From positions 4,642,886-4,706,885 of the forward strand of contig NC_088789.1 in assembly GCF_949628265.1 (NCBI RefSeq): a stretch of DNA of 64,000 bases. Reading direction: 5' to 3'. Shown in pieces: positions 1-13,344 of the stretch. Origin of the DNA: Cloeon dipterum (Eukaryota; Arthropoda; Insecta; Ephemeroptera; Baetidae). Positions within the stretch are counted from its first letter, which is position 1. Every line of letters starts with the position of its first letter. The position numbers and the translations under genes are program-made. Under the pieces are notes generated by a model. That model saw nothing but the letters and a program-made list of their open reading frames with translations. It was not told the DNA's origin and did no database searches.

Positions 1-280
1 TGTTTGCCGAGCGCAACAAGTCAGAAGAGTTTAATATTTGTAAGCACTGAAGGCATGCACTTGGAGAGAAGCGAGTAAAAATTCCCTTTCAGGGCGTCAA
101 AAACCCACTTCAGTCCGCAGGCGCCTCTTAAAGAGTCCGCAAACCCTTCAACTCATCCAGGCAAGGTGGTTTCGTTTTGATTATTATTTGAAACACTGAA
201 AATTGAAACCAGCTCAAAGTCAGCCGTTAGCAAAGGCCACCCATCGTGGACGGTTGAAGCGTTCAGGGAGCATTCAAAAT
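1..280. other. Flank 3' of the transporter gene; no gene seen
   Basis: This stretch lies downstream of the minus-strand transporter stop codon and probably contains its 3' UTR. I see no canonical AATAAA on the minus strand here and no coding exon on either strand. The short plus-strand frame starting near 203 is the antisense shadow of the transporter C-terminus. Confidence 0.5.
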
Positions 281-3200
281 TCAAACGGCGGCCTGCTCGC
301 TCTCGCGTTGCCGCTTACGCTCGATCAGCGGGATGAGGCCCCACATGGCTGCCCCCACGAGCAGTACGATGCCCAGGGTGGTGAAGATGAGTGAGTAGTT
401 GCCGAGCCTCTCCAGAGCGTAGCCGCAGACAGGCGGCCCAAGCAGCTGGAGCACGCCGTTTAAGAAGAGGGAGATTCCGAACGAGGACGCCAGTCGCTCG
501 GCACCCAGCATGTCAGCGAAAAGCACGGCCGTCACACCGACGTAGGTGCCTGAGCCGAAGCCGAAGATGGCGCACGCCACGGCCAGGTACACGTAGCCGG
601 CGGACGCGAACAGCGGCAGCAGAGCCAGGATCAGGCCCGAAAGGAACAGGCCGCCGATGTAGTAGTATTTGCGCGGCATGAAGTGCAGGTCCGACAGCGC
701 AGAGCCGCCGATCCGGCCCACCAAGTCCAGGGCGGCCACCAGCGAGAGTAGGAGGGATGCCGTCTCCTTGTCGCAGCCCAGGCTGATCGCGTACGCGGGC
801 AGCAGGATGATGAAGTTCGTGTACCCGATCGCGTTTGTTGAGTTTGACAGGAGTATGACCTGGAATTACAAAATGACAATTTTTATTTTAAAACTCAGAT
901 AAATATGATGTTTGAAACATATATGCAGGTTGGTTTTTAGGATTTTTCTGATCTTTCTATGATATTTTTTTAGTTAAATTTGCAGATGTAACATAAAAGC
1001 TGTTTTACATCAAGCAAAGTATAAGGGCTGCTAAATTTAGACTTGTTTACTCTCAAAAGCACTTAAATTTAGTAGCCAGTTATGACAGTTTTTCTAGATT
1101 TAAATATGCGATCTCACACCATATTATTTGCAGCTTAACATTCCTAAATACTAAAATATCACATGAAATTCTATATGTTACAAAAAGTGCGTTTTATTTA
1201 TTTATTTTAATTTTAAGAACCCTCATTATTTTGAAGAATATCATTGTAAAGAGGAAATATTTTGGCATCTGCATGATTTTAGGAATGGTGACAAGAAATC
1301 GAATATTTTAACTTTTAAGAATCATCAATTTCAATTAAAATCCAGACTATATTCCACTAATTGGAACATTATCAAAAACTTATCCACCAAATTATGTTTC
1401 CTTCCTGAGAGCTAATTTTACTTCTTAACACTAATAGCCACCCTTGATATTTTGAAATTCGAATACTAATAAAAGAGGTGTGAGTAATCGTTTTTTTTAA
1501 ATTAGGGTTTCCACAAGAAAAAACCTGCATGCGTGTAATTGAAATTCGCCGCGTAAATAGATTCGGGGTGAGCTCTACACTTTACTTACCAAATAGAGGG
1601 AATCTTTCAAAAGGGAAAGGTCCAGCAACTTGGTTGTCGAGTCTGCAGAGCCTTCCTTGTCATCATCAATCGGTGGTTTTTCCGTCTTCTTATTTTTCTT
1701 GCGTGAAAAACAGCTAAAACAGTTGCCGAAAGAGTCCCAGCAGGATTTGGTCACTGATTTCAACGTCAGGGTGGAGGCGAACATTTCATTATCACGAGGA
1801 TTCTGCTGCAGGGCGGCTAAAGTGCTTCCATGGTGAACTGTACTGATGTATCTGTGGAGGGAATAATCATTTATTTACGATGACATGTCCATTCAACACA
1901 TTATTTGGAATTTTTAAACTCCAATTAAATTTTGCTAGCTTAAGATAGACTAATATTATTATTTTAACAGCTCAGAAAGTTTTAGAAACTAAATTCTTAA
2001 TAAAAAATGACAAAAATAGTATTTTGTTGATTTAAAACTATTAATATTTAATTATCCATCAATTGAAACGATGTGCTCACCTGAATGAGGAAAGCGACAC
2101 GTTCGAGCTGAAGCTTCTGGACAAGCTGTGCTGCAGGTTTGACGAGCCACTGATGGTGGCGGACACGGCCTGGTTGTGCGCCGGCCGCAGGGACAACCGG
2201 AGCAGTCTCTGTTTAGCCGGGGGCAGCGTGCTGAAAAAGTCCCAGTCGAGCTTCTTGCCCTCGTTGCCCTGCTGCTGCTCGATGACGTCCCGAAGGGCCA
2301 GCGGGCTCGGACTGTTCTCCACGGAAGCCTTGTCGATGTTGGGACCGAGGAAGGAGGCACTCTGCGCCGCCATCCAGTCTCCGTTGTCCTGCTCGGGGCT
2401 GCCCTCGAAGTAGAAGAGCATCTGCGGATGACACGACTGCGCCTCATTCGGAATGGACGGAATGCTGATCGGCTGCGACACGGCCAGCTGCTGGGGACTG
2501 TTCGCCACCGCCTGGATGGCCAGCGGCTTTGTCTCCAGGTTGCCCTGGATGGCGACCGCGTCCGTTGTCTCGTCCTGCTCACTCTCGGGACGCTCCTTTT
2601 TCACTCTCTTCATGTGCTCTTTCACCGGGTGATAAAACAGTGCGCCGACTATAACGTTGAATGTGATACCGCCCATAATCAAAACGGCACCTCTGAAAAT
2701 TAACCACACGTTTTAGTTACAGGTGTATGAAAATTACTTGTAAATTAATTTGAAATATTTAATAAATTTGTGTAAAAATTGTTACGTGGTTTCGTCAATG
2801 CTAAATCTGTTAGCGCGAAGAGAAATTTCAAGTTGAATGCCGCCCACGAGAGTGCTATTTTTGTAGTATGATGTTGTTCGCGTCAGTGCCAATAAACCCT
2901 TTAAGAAATTTTGTTAACTCTCTTATCTGTCCGTCTGTCTGCCTTGGACTAAATAAAAATTTCTCGAAAGTTTACATAACAGAAAAGTGGAAAATTCCGG
3001 TTAACTTCCATTCATGTTTACTTTTGCTGATAAATCGCAGTTGTTTTTGTCGTCTTTTATTTACCTGTATCCGTAGTTTGTGAGGAGGTGTCTAAGGAAC
3101 GGCGGCAAAATGATGGATCCTATTGCACTGCCTGATATACAGATTCCGTTCGCGAGGCCTCTTCTTTTTTGGAAGTAAGAAGAAACGATGAAAACGCCAG

Positions 3201-3854
3201 GTGGAAAGGCGAGTCCAGCTCCAGTTCCAACCAAAACGCCAAAACTGTCAACACACAAATTTAATTTTAATTAAAATAAAAAATCCCTTTTGATTTTTTA
3301 TTTGTAGATTGATAGCAAGTAAAAATATGTCAAAGAACAACATAAAAAAGTACTGCAGATTTATATTAACTTTTAAATTTAAAAACCAAAAAGTTTTGAA
3401 ATACGAACGTTCCATTTCAGGTATGAAAATGAAACTCACCTAACGTAGAGATATCCGATGGAGTTGGCAAAGTAGCTTAGGATCATGCCAAAGGCGGCGA
3501 AAAGGCCACCCAAGATGGTGACGGTGCGGTAAGAGAACTTGGCCGACAAAACGCTGGCTACCGGGCCTGTGGGTAGACATGGGTCATGCGACATACTTAA
3601 TTAGTGTGCGGGTGGTGTGTGCTGACCTAGCGAACTGTAAAGGAAGTAGCAGAGGGCCGGAATCCACGCGGCGGCCGCCGGACTGGCTTGAAACACCTCG
3701 AGGAACTCGACGAACAGCACTCCAAATGACTTGACCGTGCCGGGCACCAGTATGTTGACTAGCACTGAGCCGGCCAGCACTAACCATCCCCAGCCCCCGT
3801 CCGGGGGCACCAGCTCGTACTCGTCTTCTTCCGCATACTTTATTGGTAGAGGCG
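281..3854 (-). CDS. Monocarboxylate transporter-like MFS protein (SLC16 family), 5' exon missing
   Basis: Six minus-strand exons join in frame: 3854-3627, 3566-3440, 3244-3065, 2692-2081, 1851-1590 and 859-281 (stop at 281-283). They encode about 662 residues. The first exon has the SLC16 signature DGGWGW just before the first membrane segment. Exons 1-4 carry the N-terminal helices. The long exon 2692-2081 and the next one hold a Ser/Gln-rich cytoplasmic loop. The motif LLDLSLLKD then opens the C-terminal half, which has further hydrophobic helices and ends in a charged tail. Family members carry monocarboxylates or related small molecules across membranes, usually with protons; the substrate here is unknown. 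The exon at 3854 starts with codon positions 2-3 and has an in-frame stop in the intron just upstream, so at least one more 5' exon with the start codon exists. I could not place it between 3855 and 4278, and it may lie beyond the neighbouring gene. Confidence 0.9.
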
Positions 3855-4231
3855 CTGCGAATCAAATGTCAAAATCGCGTTAACAGGTGTAAAACCAATA
3901 TTATTTTCTAAATGCATTAATATTGGGGTTGCATGCTGTTTTTTTTAATTTAAGAATCAAATTATGTGGTACAGATTTTTTAGTAGATATTATCCTTTTA
4001 CAGGGTGCATTTAGCAAATTTATATGTTTAAATAGCAATTATTTTTTAATACGACTGAAAGCAAAAATTAATGGATCAAATAAATACAGGTGGCTTAATT
4101 CAGCAAAAAGTAAACAAGTTCTTGTTCAAATGGGTTTTTATGTGTGCTCTGAATGCATTCCCGTTGTCAGCGCGCAAGCGGGATATTGGAAAAATTTCAA
4201 GACTATTTTTTATCAGAGAGTGAGCGCCTTG

Positions 4232-4268
4232 AGATATATAGTGGAAAGATCGAGAGTGATGCCGTTAG
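4232..4268 (+). promoter_or_regulatory. Putative TATA/initiator core promoter of the SMP-30-like gene
   Basis: A TATATAG box lies at about 4234-4240, and a TTAGTC initiator-like sequence lies about 30 bases downstream at about 4264. This would give a 5' UTR of roughly 15 bases before the ATG at 4279. The spacing fits a focused insect promoter, but no transcript start is visible from sequence alone. Confidence 0.35.
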
Positions 4269-4278
4269 TCTGTCGGCG

Positions 4279-5843
4279 ATGAGAGTTGCGGCGAGTGTTC
4301 TGCTCTTTGTGCTCTTCACCGGTGCTTGCGCCAGGGTCGCCAGGTGCGTTCACCCATTCTATTTGCAACCCGAGTCAACCTTGCTTTTGTTCTTTGACTC
4401 CTCTGCTGAGAGTCTTAATTAATTTACTAACATAAACAGACTCCAACTAAGGCTTCACATTTTAAGTAAAATACCACGGCATCTTTTTTAATTAAGTGTT
4501 TCACCTTGAAAAGTAAAAGATGCTTAGATTTTTACCATCAAGGTCGAGTTTGAAAGCTGCAAGCAGGTTATTTTCAGTAATTACACATTGCAATCGCTAT
4601 AATTTTTTCAGTACAAATTTTGCAACCGACAGAAACTTTCTACCTGCTATTCTTCCAAATAAAAAATAGCGTAAAAATCGGCAAGCAAGTGAAAGCATTA
4701 TCGCCTTTAGCGTTTGCTCCACATTCCCATCTCCCGCCGAGTCTGATTATCGGTGCATTTTTACGCAACTCTTGCAGACGCGGCGGCCGTTTCATCCATG
4801 GTGGGCGCGCGGTGGTCGTAGAAGCGGCCACGGAGCCCGTGGTGCACGCCGAGGGGCCGCACTGGCTGGCCCCTTACCTCTACTACGTCGACATCAGCAG
4901 CAGCGCCCTCCTGCGGCTGGACACGAGCTCAGGGAACGTCTCGCGGTGGACGGTGCCTCCCGGAAACGAGCCCGTCACCCTGGCGGTGCCCCTGAACGGC
5001 ACCGAGGGTGGAATTTTGATCAGCAGGGGACGCGAACTGCTCGAGTTCAACACCAAAACGGGGGAGGTGGGCACCAGTTTCGGTTTTGCGGACGTTGGCA
5101 GGCCGGGAAACCGATTCAATGATGGCAAGGCCGACCCTGCCGGAAGGTTGTGGGCAGGTAATTCTTTTTTCTTAAATAATATGTATATTTAGAAAGTTGT
5201 CTGTGCCATTTATGTAGGAACGATGGGGCCCGAGGAGCCAGGCACGGGAGTGGTTCCCGATCAAGGCAGCTTGTACCTTTTGGAAATTGGTGGTTTGACT
5301 TCCAAAGTTTCGGGAATTGACGTGAGCAATGGTCTCGCATGGAATTCTGCTCAAGATCTCATGTACTATGTCGACACTGGCACCGGCAGAGTTGACGTTT
5401 TTGATTTTAACCTCACAACAGCCGCAATAGGTATTCTTTTTTTAAATTTCAATGTCTCTTCACTCTAGCAAAAAAATTAATCCACAGATAACCGCAGGAC
5501 TGTGATTGATTTCGGCGCACAAAATGTGTCATGCACCCCAGACGGCATGGCCATCGACGCAGATGACTTCCTCTGGGTGGCCTGCTGGAGTGGTTGGCAG
5601 GTAGTCAGGGTCGACCCTGTGCGAGGCCAGGTGGTCGGCCAGGTTTCCCTGCCTGTGCAGTACGTGACGTCGGTTGCCTGGGGCGGCGACAATTACACTG
5701 ATCTCTACGTGACCTCTTCAAAGAGGGACCTCAGCCCCGAAGAGCAACAGCAACAACCGTTGGCTGGCAGTGTTTTCAAGGTCACTGGACTAGGGGTCAC
5801 TGGGCTGCCTGGCCAATCTGTGATACGGCCAACTCAAGAGTGA
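4279..5843 (+). CDS. Secreted SMP-30/regucalcin-like gluconolactonase-family protein
   Basis: Four exons, 4279-4343, 4778-5157, 5218-5430 and 5488-5843, give a 337-residue protein. Exon 1 encodes a signal peptide of about 18 residues ending GACA, then a short basic linker. The rest is a six-bladed propeller of the SMP-30/gluconolactonase/LRE family. Residues matching the family's divalent-metal site are present: Glu47 in AEGPHW, the Asn of VSNGLAW and the Asp in the TPDGMAIDA stretch. The substrate-loop motif RFNDGKADPAGR is also intact. Relatives hydrolyse sugar lactones or bind calcium. In insects, relatives include firefly luciferin-regenerating enzyme and fat-body anterior protein. Vertebrate regucalcin is cytosolic, so the signal peptide implies a secreted or luminal form. 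Exon 1 and exon 2 are separated by a 434 bp intron; later introns are 57-60 bp. The exact substrate cannot be inferred. Confidence 0.92.
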
Positions 5844-6047
5844 ATAAAAGATTTCGTTATCAAATAGAAGAGAACGAATTATGATTTTCAACGTTTTTGA
5901 TGACTTGATTGAGATTGAGTTGAAAAGATAAAATTCAAGATTGGTTTTGAGCAGCTATGTTATGTAAGTAACATTATACATGAAACGAACAAGAATGTAT
6001 GAAAGTACTAACTGCGAAATATTCGTATCGTAGTTTCCGGAAATAAA
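5843..6047 (+). terminator. Polyadenylation signals of the SMP-30-like gene
   Basis: One AATAAA overlaps the last base of the TGA stop codon (5843-5848). A second AATAAA is at 6042-6047, about 200 bases downstream. The second leaves a normal 3' UTR, while the first would leave almost none. Confidence 0.5.
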
Positions 6048-9000
6048 AAAATCGTACCATTTATATCTGTTGTACATTTTTTTGTGTTTGATAAAAATTT
6101 CATTATCCTGTTTCTGTTAGCTTCATTGCGCTGTCGTGAGTGAAAGTTCATAATTATTAGTACAAACCAGTAACCCAATGTTAGTCGTATTTAAAATGCC
6201 GTTTTAAATTAGAACCAGTATTTTTTAAGTGGGAGCAATTTAGTTTTTTTATTCCATGTCAAATCCTATTTTTGAATCCGAAATATTTAGACAAAAAGTT
6301 GTTTTAATCAATAGGCAATTTCTGGTTTCACCAATTCAATCTGCTACAATTAATCAATTTCAGTAATATTGGTAATATTATGTAATTTCTAACCGTTCAA
6401 ACTGTGCAGGTTGCATAAAATTCAAATGATTTCGTTGGGAGCTGCGTTTGATTCCGTAAACATAAATTAATCAAATTAATTTATCATCCAGCATACATTT
6501 AAAAAAGATAACAACTCTTATTTATAGAATTGATTAAAAGAGCCTCTTCATATGCGATTGCAACTTTGTGAATGAAAAGACACGATCTGCCGTTCCCCGT
6601 TTTGCAATCGCACATTTCGCACGATCCACGCTAATTGCGTAGCAGCTCTACGCCACCGAACGAAAACACGCACATCACAGCAATGCCATCAATTAAAAGG
6701 GACGACTAATAAACAGCTGAGACTTCTCAGCTGTTGGCGCAAATACAGACCCAGCACTGACGGTAGTTATCGCATTTGTTATTGACCTTCTCGCGGAGCG
6801 GCTGCATCATATTTGCGCAAGGAAAACTTCCGCTTCACAAACATTGTGGCTCATCAAGGGTAATTAATATTTTCCGATACCCAATGCAACGGATTTTGGA
6901 ATTCCGATCTGAGCGGAGCACGTGTTCCGCGCGATCTGCTCTCTGACCTTTATTCTAGAGTTCATTATAATAGTGAGCGAATGCACACCGCAATCTGGTT
7001 AATGCATGTTTCATGAGCGCGTTCGGTCGTGCATCAATTTCACCCTCTTGTGGTGCGGCACTTGAATATGTACTGCTGCTCTGCACTTGAGCCGCGCACA
7101 TTCAATCTGCAATGGCACATGCAGTGTGCGAAGTGGTCTCGCTTGCTGACCTAAAATTGGTTTCAGCATACATACACTCCAACACTGCTTGGCGCCATTA
7201 TGCGTTTTGGAAATAGCTCCGCTGGTATTTCAGCTCATCTAATGGAATTTGTCACAGAATTGCGACGTCAGGACTGAGCTGGCTTAAAATAAAAGATGAA
7301 CAGATATTTACCAAAAAGAACTCATTCAATCATTTTCCTCGGTGGCGCTTTTCAATGTAGTTGCGGGGAGCTTGGGATAATAAATTATTCTCTAAAATAG
7401 CGGATAGGGTAATACTGGTAATATATGGCGATAAAAAATGTATGAAAATAACGTAAAACCCGAAGCTTTATCATTGAGCAGTGTTATTTTTTTTGCAAAA
7501 TAAACAAAAATAAAAGGACACAAACTTTACTATACTTTGCAGCCTGTTTACTGTGCTACATCTACGTAAATTTTGGTTCTCATTGAATCCTAAAAGACTT
7601 GCTCAAGCAACGGCGCGCAAAAGTATCGCAATATCAATAATAGCATGTAACAATTATTTTTTAAGACCATTTTTCTGTTTTTTATGGTTTAAATTTTTCG
7701 TTCAAATAAGATGCTAATAATAATTATCTTTCTTATTGTGTTCCATTTTCTTGACATGAAATTGGGACTAGTACAGTTTTACTATTTTATTATTTTACTA
7801 CTTTTGATTTTTTTTTAATTTCACGTTGTGATAGGGACTTCAGAATAATTAGGTTGTCTCAATTGCGCAGCGCTTCATTTTCAATTCAACCAATTCTTTT
7901 TCCGCGGACATTGCCGCTCTCAAGTTATCGATAATTTTCCGAGACTGAGGCGCACAACGCTGCACACCGCGCGCAGCTGCCTCAGGTGTAAATATATTGA
8001 TAGGTCACAGCAGACGCCGCGATGCATTCAGCACTTTCATTTCAATGTCACCCAATGAGCACCTGTTAGGAGGCGCTCGAGTGTCGCGACTCGCGACCTT
8101 ATCCAAGACTTCATTAACAGAGCCAGTCAAGAATTAATCCCCGGTGTCCCACATTTGTTTTTTTTTTTGCAAAATTTCGCCCCGCGGAGTGAAGCTCCCG
8201 GGATGGCAAGGACGGCAGCCCATTGGCCGGGGCCGTTGCAGCTACAGCAGCGCGCCGGGAGAGTGAAAATGCATCTTCTATTTATGCACGTGTAGAATTT
8301 CAAGTGAAGTGTCGTTGGTGCGCACGCGGAAAACTTTTGTTTGAATATTACAAGAGGAAAAGTGTTCCGTACACTGGGTTCCAAAGCAAAACACAAGAAT
8401 TTTCCCTGCTGCGCAAAAAGCCAACGTGCTGGGAAAGCAAAAAGTGCAAGTGCTCCTACGGAGCAGCGACGAGAGCTCATTAACTTGGATGTGTCTGAAA
8501 AATGAGGCCAAGCCATAATGCGGAAAATTTCTACTAAAACTTTTAATGCAATCTTGATGCATTTTATGGAAATTGTTGTGCACAATTGCATGGAAAATTA
8601 AGCTTGTTAACCTGGTATCGTTGGAGTGATGGAAGTGTGTTGTTTGAAAAACTTTTAATTAAAATTAAATAAAAATACATTCATTAAGTCAATTTTGCAA
8701 CAATCGACCAAACATTTTCTATTTAAAATTTAATATTGAAAATTCACATATTATCACGAAATTACAAGTTTAAATTTTAATTTTGAATAAATTTCAGGAA
8801 AGTGACATCCTGTTTTACTTTCTTAAGTGATGCATGCACAATTAAATATGAAATTCAGAGTAAAATATTATTCAAGTCAACTGTTTAGATTGAATTATAC
8901 CGCTTCAAATTATTAAAAACCGACGAATGTTTAAACACACATTTTTCAAGTAAACCATATTTAGGTCAATCTGGACACGAAATATGGTTTTTGTTTTGAG

Positions 9001-11208
9001 CAAAACGCAAAAAGATAAAAAAAACTTCCTCCTTGGCAACATGTATTTCCCTGCGAGCTGTGGTGGAGTTGGCGCGCGCAATGTGTACTGATTGCCTCCA
9101 GCATTAACACTCATGAGCTGGCCGTTTTTCGGGTTATTGACTTGCAGCGTACGCAAAAGTCATTATTTTGCCCAATTCGTCCGAAAAGCAAGTCGGCGTT
9201 GCGCAATATCGGCTGAAGTCGCTGAGTGAGTGTGATACCTAATAAATGTGAACAGGAGCTCGTCAACAGCCAGTCAGAAACACATTAACCTTATATTTGA
9301 CTCCGGCGCGCGTTATTTCATCTCTCCGCCTGCCATTACGCACATCTGCTATGCACATATTGACCCTTTAACAGTGATGACGAAACCCTTTTAATTACTG
9401 TTGCGACGCTCGGCAATTGCCATTAATTAGTAAAGCAAAGAGAACTGATTAAAAAGGTTGTTTTGATTCGTCGCTGATTTAGATTGCCGTATTATTTTCG
9501 TTCAAATCAGCCAACTTTGATTATATTGAGTAGGATAAAAAATTCACGATTAAAGCCGCTTGGTCCGCACTTGGTACACGAGGAAGCCGGCTATTTTGAT
9601 TTCCGCATATATGGGTCAGTTTAAATCCGTGTCGGTGTTTTGCAGAGCGTGATTATTCAGAAAAGGACAATTACGACACTTGGCTCTCATCTCACTGGCC
9701 GAGTTGTTGTTTGCAACTCGCGTGGTCTACGTATGTGTGCAGCTGGCGCAAACAGGAACTAATTTAGCCGTGAAGAAGCCACACACGGACCAAGCTCAAT
9801 TCGCACATGCCAGTTTCTCAGGATTCCTCTGCCTCCGATGGCGAGTCTCGTTTTCAACGGCCTCGAGAGTCGAGATCTCGTTGTTTGGACCGAAAATTCC
9901 CATACATCGCCAATTATTATCAGCGTTGGCACTTTTCCAAGAGTGGTGCGCGCCTGTCGGTCTATCTGGGCCACAAGGTCAGAGTTTGGCCAATTTTCAC
10001 TATGTGTCTTCTTATCGCGAGTGAGCACGTGGACTGGCTTATTTCCTCCACATTCGTGATTCAAAACGTTTTTCTAGCGAAGGAAATCGTTCATGAAATA
10101 AGTTTGCCGTCACACAGGACACGACAAACGGAAAACGGGTGATTGTAAAGTTGCCCAAAAAAAATATACAACTCCATTCCAACAGCCAACACAAAAAACA
10201 CTTGGAAAATATACCCGCATTATTTGGGCTTCTCGCTCAATTGTATGTGCATGGACCGCTTGAAAAATCCCTTTGTGGGTAACGGTTACAAGGTAATTGT
10301 TATTTAAGCATAGAAAATCAGAAAATAAATATTATGTTGATTTTATTAATTTTTCTCCAAGGGCAAATAGGGCAACTCTAGCCCAATTTAATATTTTTTA
10401 CTTTTTCCAGTTGATATTACATCTTAAAACTTATTCCTTGGCTGAGCCGATCTTGAAATCTCAAACGTTGTTTTCCCTTTCTCTATTTTGTATTTCCTTA
10501 AGAGGAATTTTTATTTTGGGGTAGATAAAAGAGAGGAATTTTTAAAAGAACAGTACCTCAAGAAATATTGAATCACCTCTCTTTTATACAATTATGTTCA
10601 AACTGATATTATTTTGTCTGGATATGGCAATGTATGGGGCAAAATAGCCCTGCAGAACCATAATAAAGATTACTTTGAAACTAAAAGATTACGAACAATT
10701 TAACTGTGTCCAGCTAAGTAAATTATAAATCATAACTTCGTTTTTTTCTGCTTTTTCATTTTATTTTTTTCCAACTCTAAATTGAATAATTAAGACGCGG
10801 TATTTACACAGCCGGCCACACTCAAATTTTCTTGGAAATGATAGAAAGCCAATCTAACAGCTATACTATTTTTTTAATAAATTCAAACCCTCTTTCTAAC
10901 TGAGGGAAAAAGTTTTAAAATTAATCAATTGTATTTTTTTTTGTTTCAAAAAATATCTGTCTTAATCGTATGCAATGAACTTGAGAACACTCCATCTTGG
11001 TGCTAAAAGAGTCTAATTTAAAAATAAACCATCCGTGCGTGCGAGTTCAAGAGCGACACTCACTCAACCCATTTAATGCAACCCTCGCGCGTCACACTAA
11101 GCAGACCTGTCAGCGAAACAGGGTTTCTAATTAAACGCGCGTGTTAGGACGTGTTAATTGCGGTGACAACATGGCCGAGGTGATAATCAAACATACAAGC
11201 ATGCTTAC
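5850..11208. other. Long non-coding interval, no gene recognised
   Basis: About 5.3 kb of mostly AT-rich sequence separates the SMP-30-like gene from the unrecognised minus-strand gene. I see no convincing exon on either strand. The small open frames (for example 8127-8591 minus and 9680-10142 plus) lack splice context and family motifs. If the gene at 11209-13344 continues leftwards, this interval is part of one of its introns. Some segments (about 6500-7300, 7860-8130 and 9000-10140) are less AT-rich and could hold regulatory DNA, but I cannot support individual sites. Confidence 0.5.
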
Positions 11209-13344
11209 CTGGTGGCTGGTTGCCGGCGCTGAGCTGCCTGGGGGCGAGGAGCGGGCTGTCGGCCTCGCAGTCATCGCGGAAACACACTTGCGAGTTCTTC
11301 CGGTTGATTTTGGTTGCACTACCGCTGCTGTGTAGGATGCCCTTGCTGATTGAGATGGGGGCGGCGGGGGCCGAGCCGAGCACCATCGGAGGCTGCGCTG
11401 CCCTGGGCCCTTTGTTGGCCTGCTCGTAGGCGGCCGTGCTGGCGGTGCTGGGCACCCGCGGCAGCTCGGGCAGCGAGCCGCACACGCGGCCTGCCTCCTC
11501 GTCCTCCTCATCGACCTGCATGGCCACCTCCAGCGGAAACATGAGCTGCGAGCCGGCCTCCTGCAAATTTTGCATATGAATGAATGCGTGTTTTGCACTC
11601 TTCTTCTTATTGACTGCGACAGCCGCCGCGAGAAAGTGGGGGCCGCGGCGCATCGTTGCATCATGACGGAAGCCAGACACTCGTTGCAAGTGTCTGCACT
11701 TTATTTGCTCATGAATAGTTACGGTGCAACACACACACACACACACACACACATCGCGACTTTAGGTCAAGAACGGAAAAACAGCTGACGAGCCTATCAA
11801 GTTTTTCATCACTACACGATGCACCTCAGGGGTTGCATTTTCATAGATTCTTGTAATGTCTGAGTTGGCATAACATCTCGTCTTAAAGTCAAACAATTTT
11901 GCAGTCTTACTTCTAGTGAGGCCAACTTATTAGTTCAGATTTAATTTAAATTTCTTAAATAAAAGGGTAGAATTAAAGGTGGCCACCAAATGAGAACAAA
12001 TCGTGCAATTTTAAGATTGAAGAGGATAAACTCAAAATCATCTAAAACTCTTTGAGATTTTAAGACCTTTAAACTTGCATTACAAGCCAATTTATTTCAT
12101 AAGGGAAAGAGACAATATTTGAAATGATCTCGTTGGTATGTATGTAATAAGTTCTCCAATTATCCACAGCCTAGGGCCAAGAAAGTACATTTTCGTCCAA
12201 GGCAACCACGTCTTAGTTAAGCCCCAATCTATCTTTGTCATCGAAATTCTAGCCCTACTGAGACAAGTCAATGAAGAAATTTCCAGAGATTGAATATTAA
12301 ACCCCATTTTTAATTGCGGTTTTTACAACCCTGTAAACCTCAAATCAATGATGAAATGGTTTCTCTTGTGGGTGGGTATTTTTAATCGTGGAATAACTCC
12401 TTATTAATGCAGTCCCTTTTGTATCTTTGAATAATAATCGAGCCAACAAAAGAGAGAAAGGCTCTTTGTTTGGCAAACGCTCGCCAAGCTCATTTTCATT
12501 TGCAACGCCCGCTGGCATATGAGCATATCGCAATTGTTTCAAAAAGTAAGTGCAATGAGATAGTGGGTAATTAAAAATTTCAACGAACGTCACTGAGCTC
12601 GGCACTATCAAACCCGTGAAATCTCACTGCTGTTGTTGGGTCTTAACTGTTATCAATAAATTAATTTTTTATACCAGAGCTTTTCAAAATGAGATAGAAA
12701 CAATTCTTGCTCTTGACTTAAGTAAAACTGATTTTATTTCAAATGACAACAGCTGCTCTACGCAGTTAATTCGTAAGGGGCTTTATTTAAGTTAAAAATG
12801 AAAATTAATGTAAGTAATTCTGTTTGAAATTTGGAGCGATAATTATAGATTTATCAAATTAATCCACCTGTGTGATAAAACGAAAATGACTATGATAAGC
12901 TAATGGTGATAAGCTTTGCTAGGCGTTGAAACGAATAAAATTTGCACGCTTCATTGATAAAATTAAATATTATGAATTTACTCCCAAGAATCAACACAAG
13001 AGGACTTATCAGCAAATTATAGTATCTCAAAAATAAATAATGTAAGTTTGACGCATTTGTTCTTACATCTCGCAAATGTCTTTAGAAAAAATAAATACCT
13101 GGAGGACGAGGTTGGACGGTTCCTCCTCGACGGGCTCTTCGCTCTTGTTAGAGGAGGACGAGATGCAGCACTTGTCGCCCATCTCGTCAAAGTAGATGAT
13201 CTCGGGCGGCATGACCGACTCGACCAATTGGAGCCGGCACGAGAGGAGACCACTCTCCTCGCCCTCGCTGTCCAGCCAGCACGGCTGCTCGTCCGAGGAC
13301 CGCGAAGCCACGCACAGCGGGCCGCTCTCTTTCTTCTCCAGCAT
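11209..13344 (-). CDS. Unrecognised Ser/Pro/acidic-rich protein, two exons, incomplete
   Basis: Two minus-strand exons join in frame. Exon 13344-13099 (82 codons, phase 0) starts MLEKKESG and ends before GTATTT. Exon 11560-11209 (117 codons plus one base) ends before GTAAGC. Both have CAG- or TAG-type acceptors. The 199 visible residues are low in hydrophobics and rich in Ser, Pro, Glu and Ala. They include the acidic run DEEDEEAG and the stretch KINRKNSQVCFRDD, whose basic-x-x-V-x-F pattern resembles a phosphatase-1 docking motif. I do not recognise the family. The open phase at 11209 demands at least one more exon to the left, which I could not find. A splice acceptor ending CTCTAG lies 2 bases before the ATG, so a 5' exon is also expected; see 22636-22837. 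Coding potential is supported by GC-rich codon use and matching splice phases. Confidence 0.6.
11729..11753 (+). repeat. (AC)n microsatellite
   Basis: About twelve perfect AC dinucleotides lie in the intron between the two exons of the unrecognised minus-strand gene. This is a simple repeat, useful only as a polymorphic marker. Confidence 0.95.
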
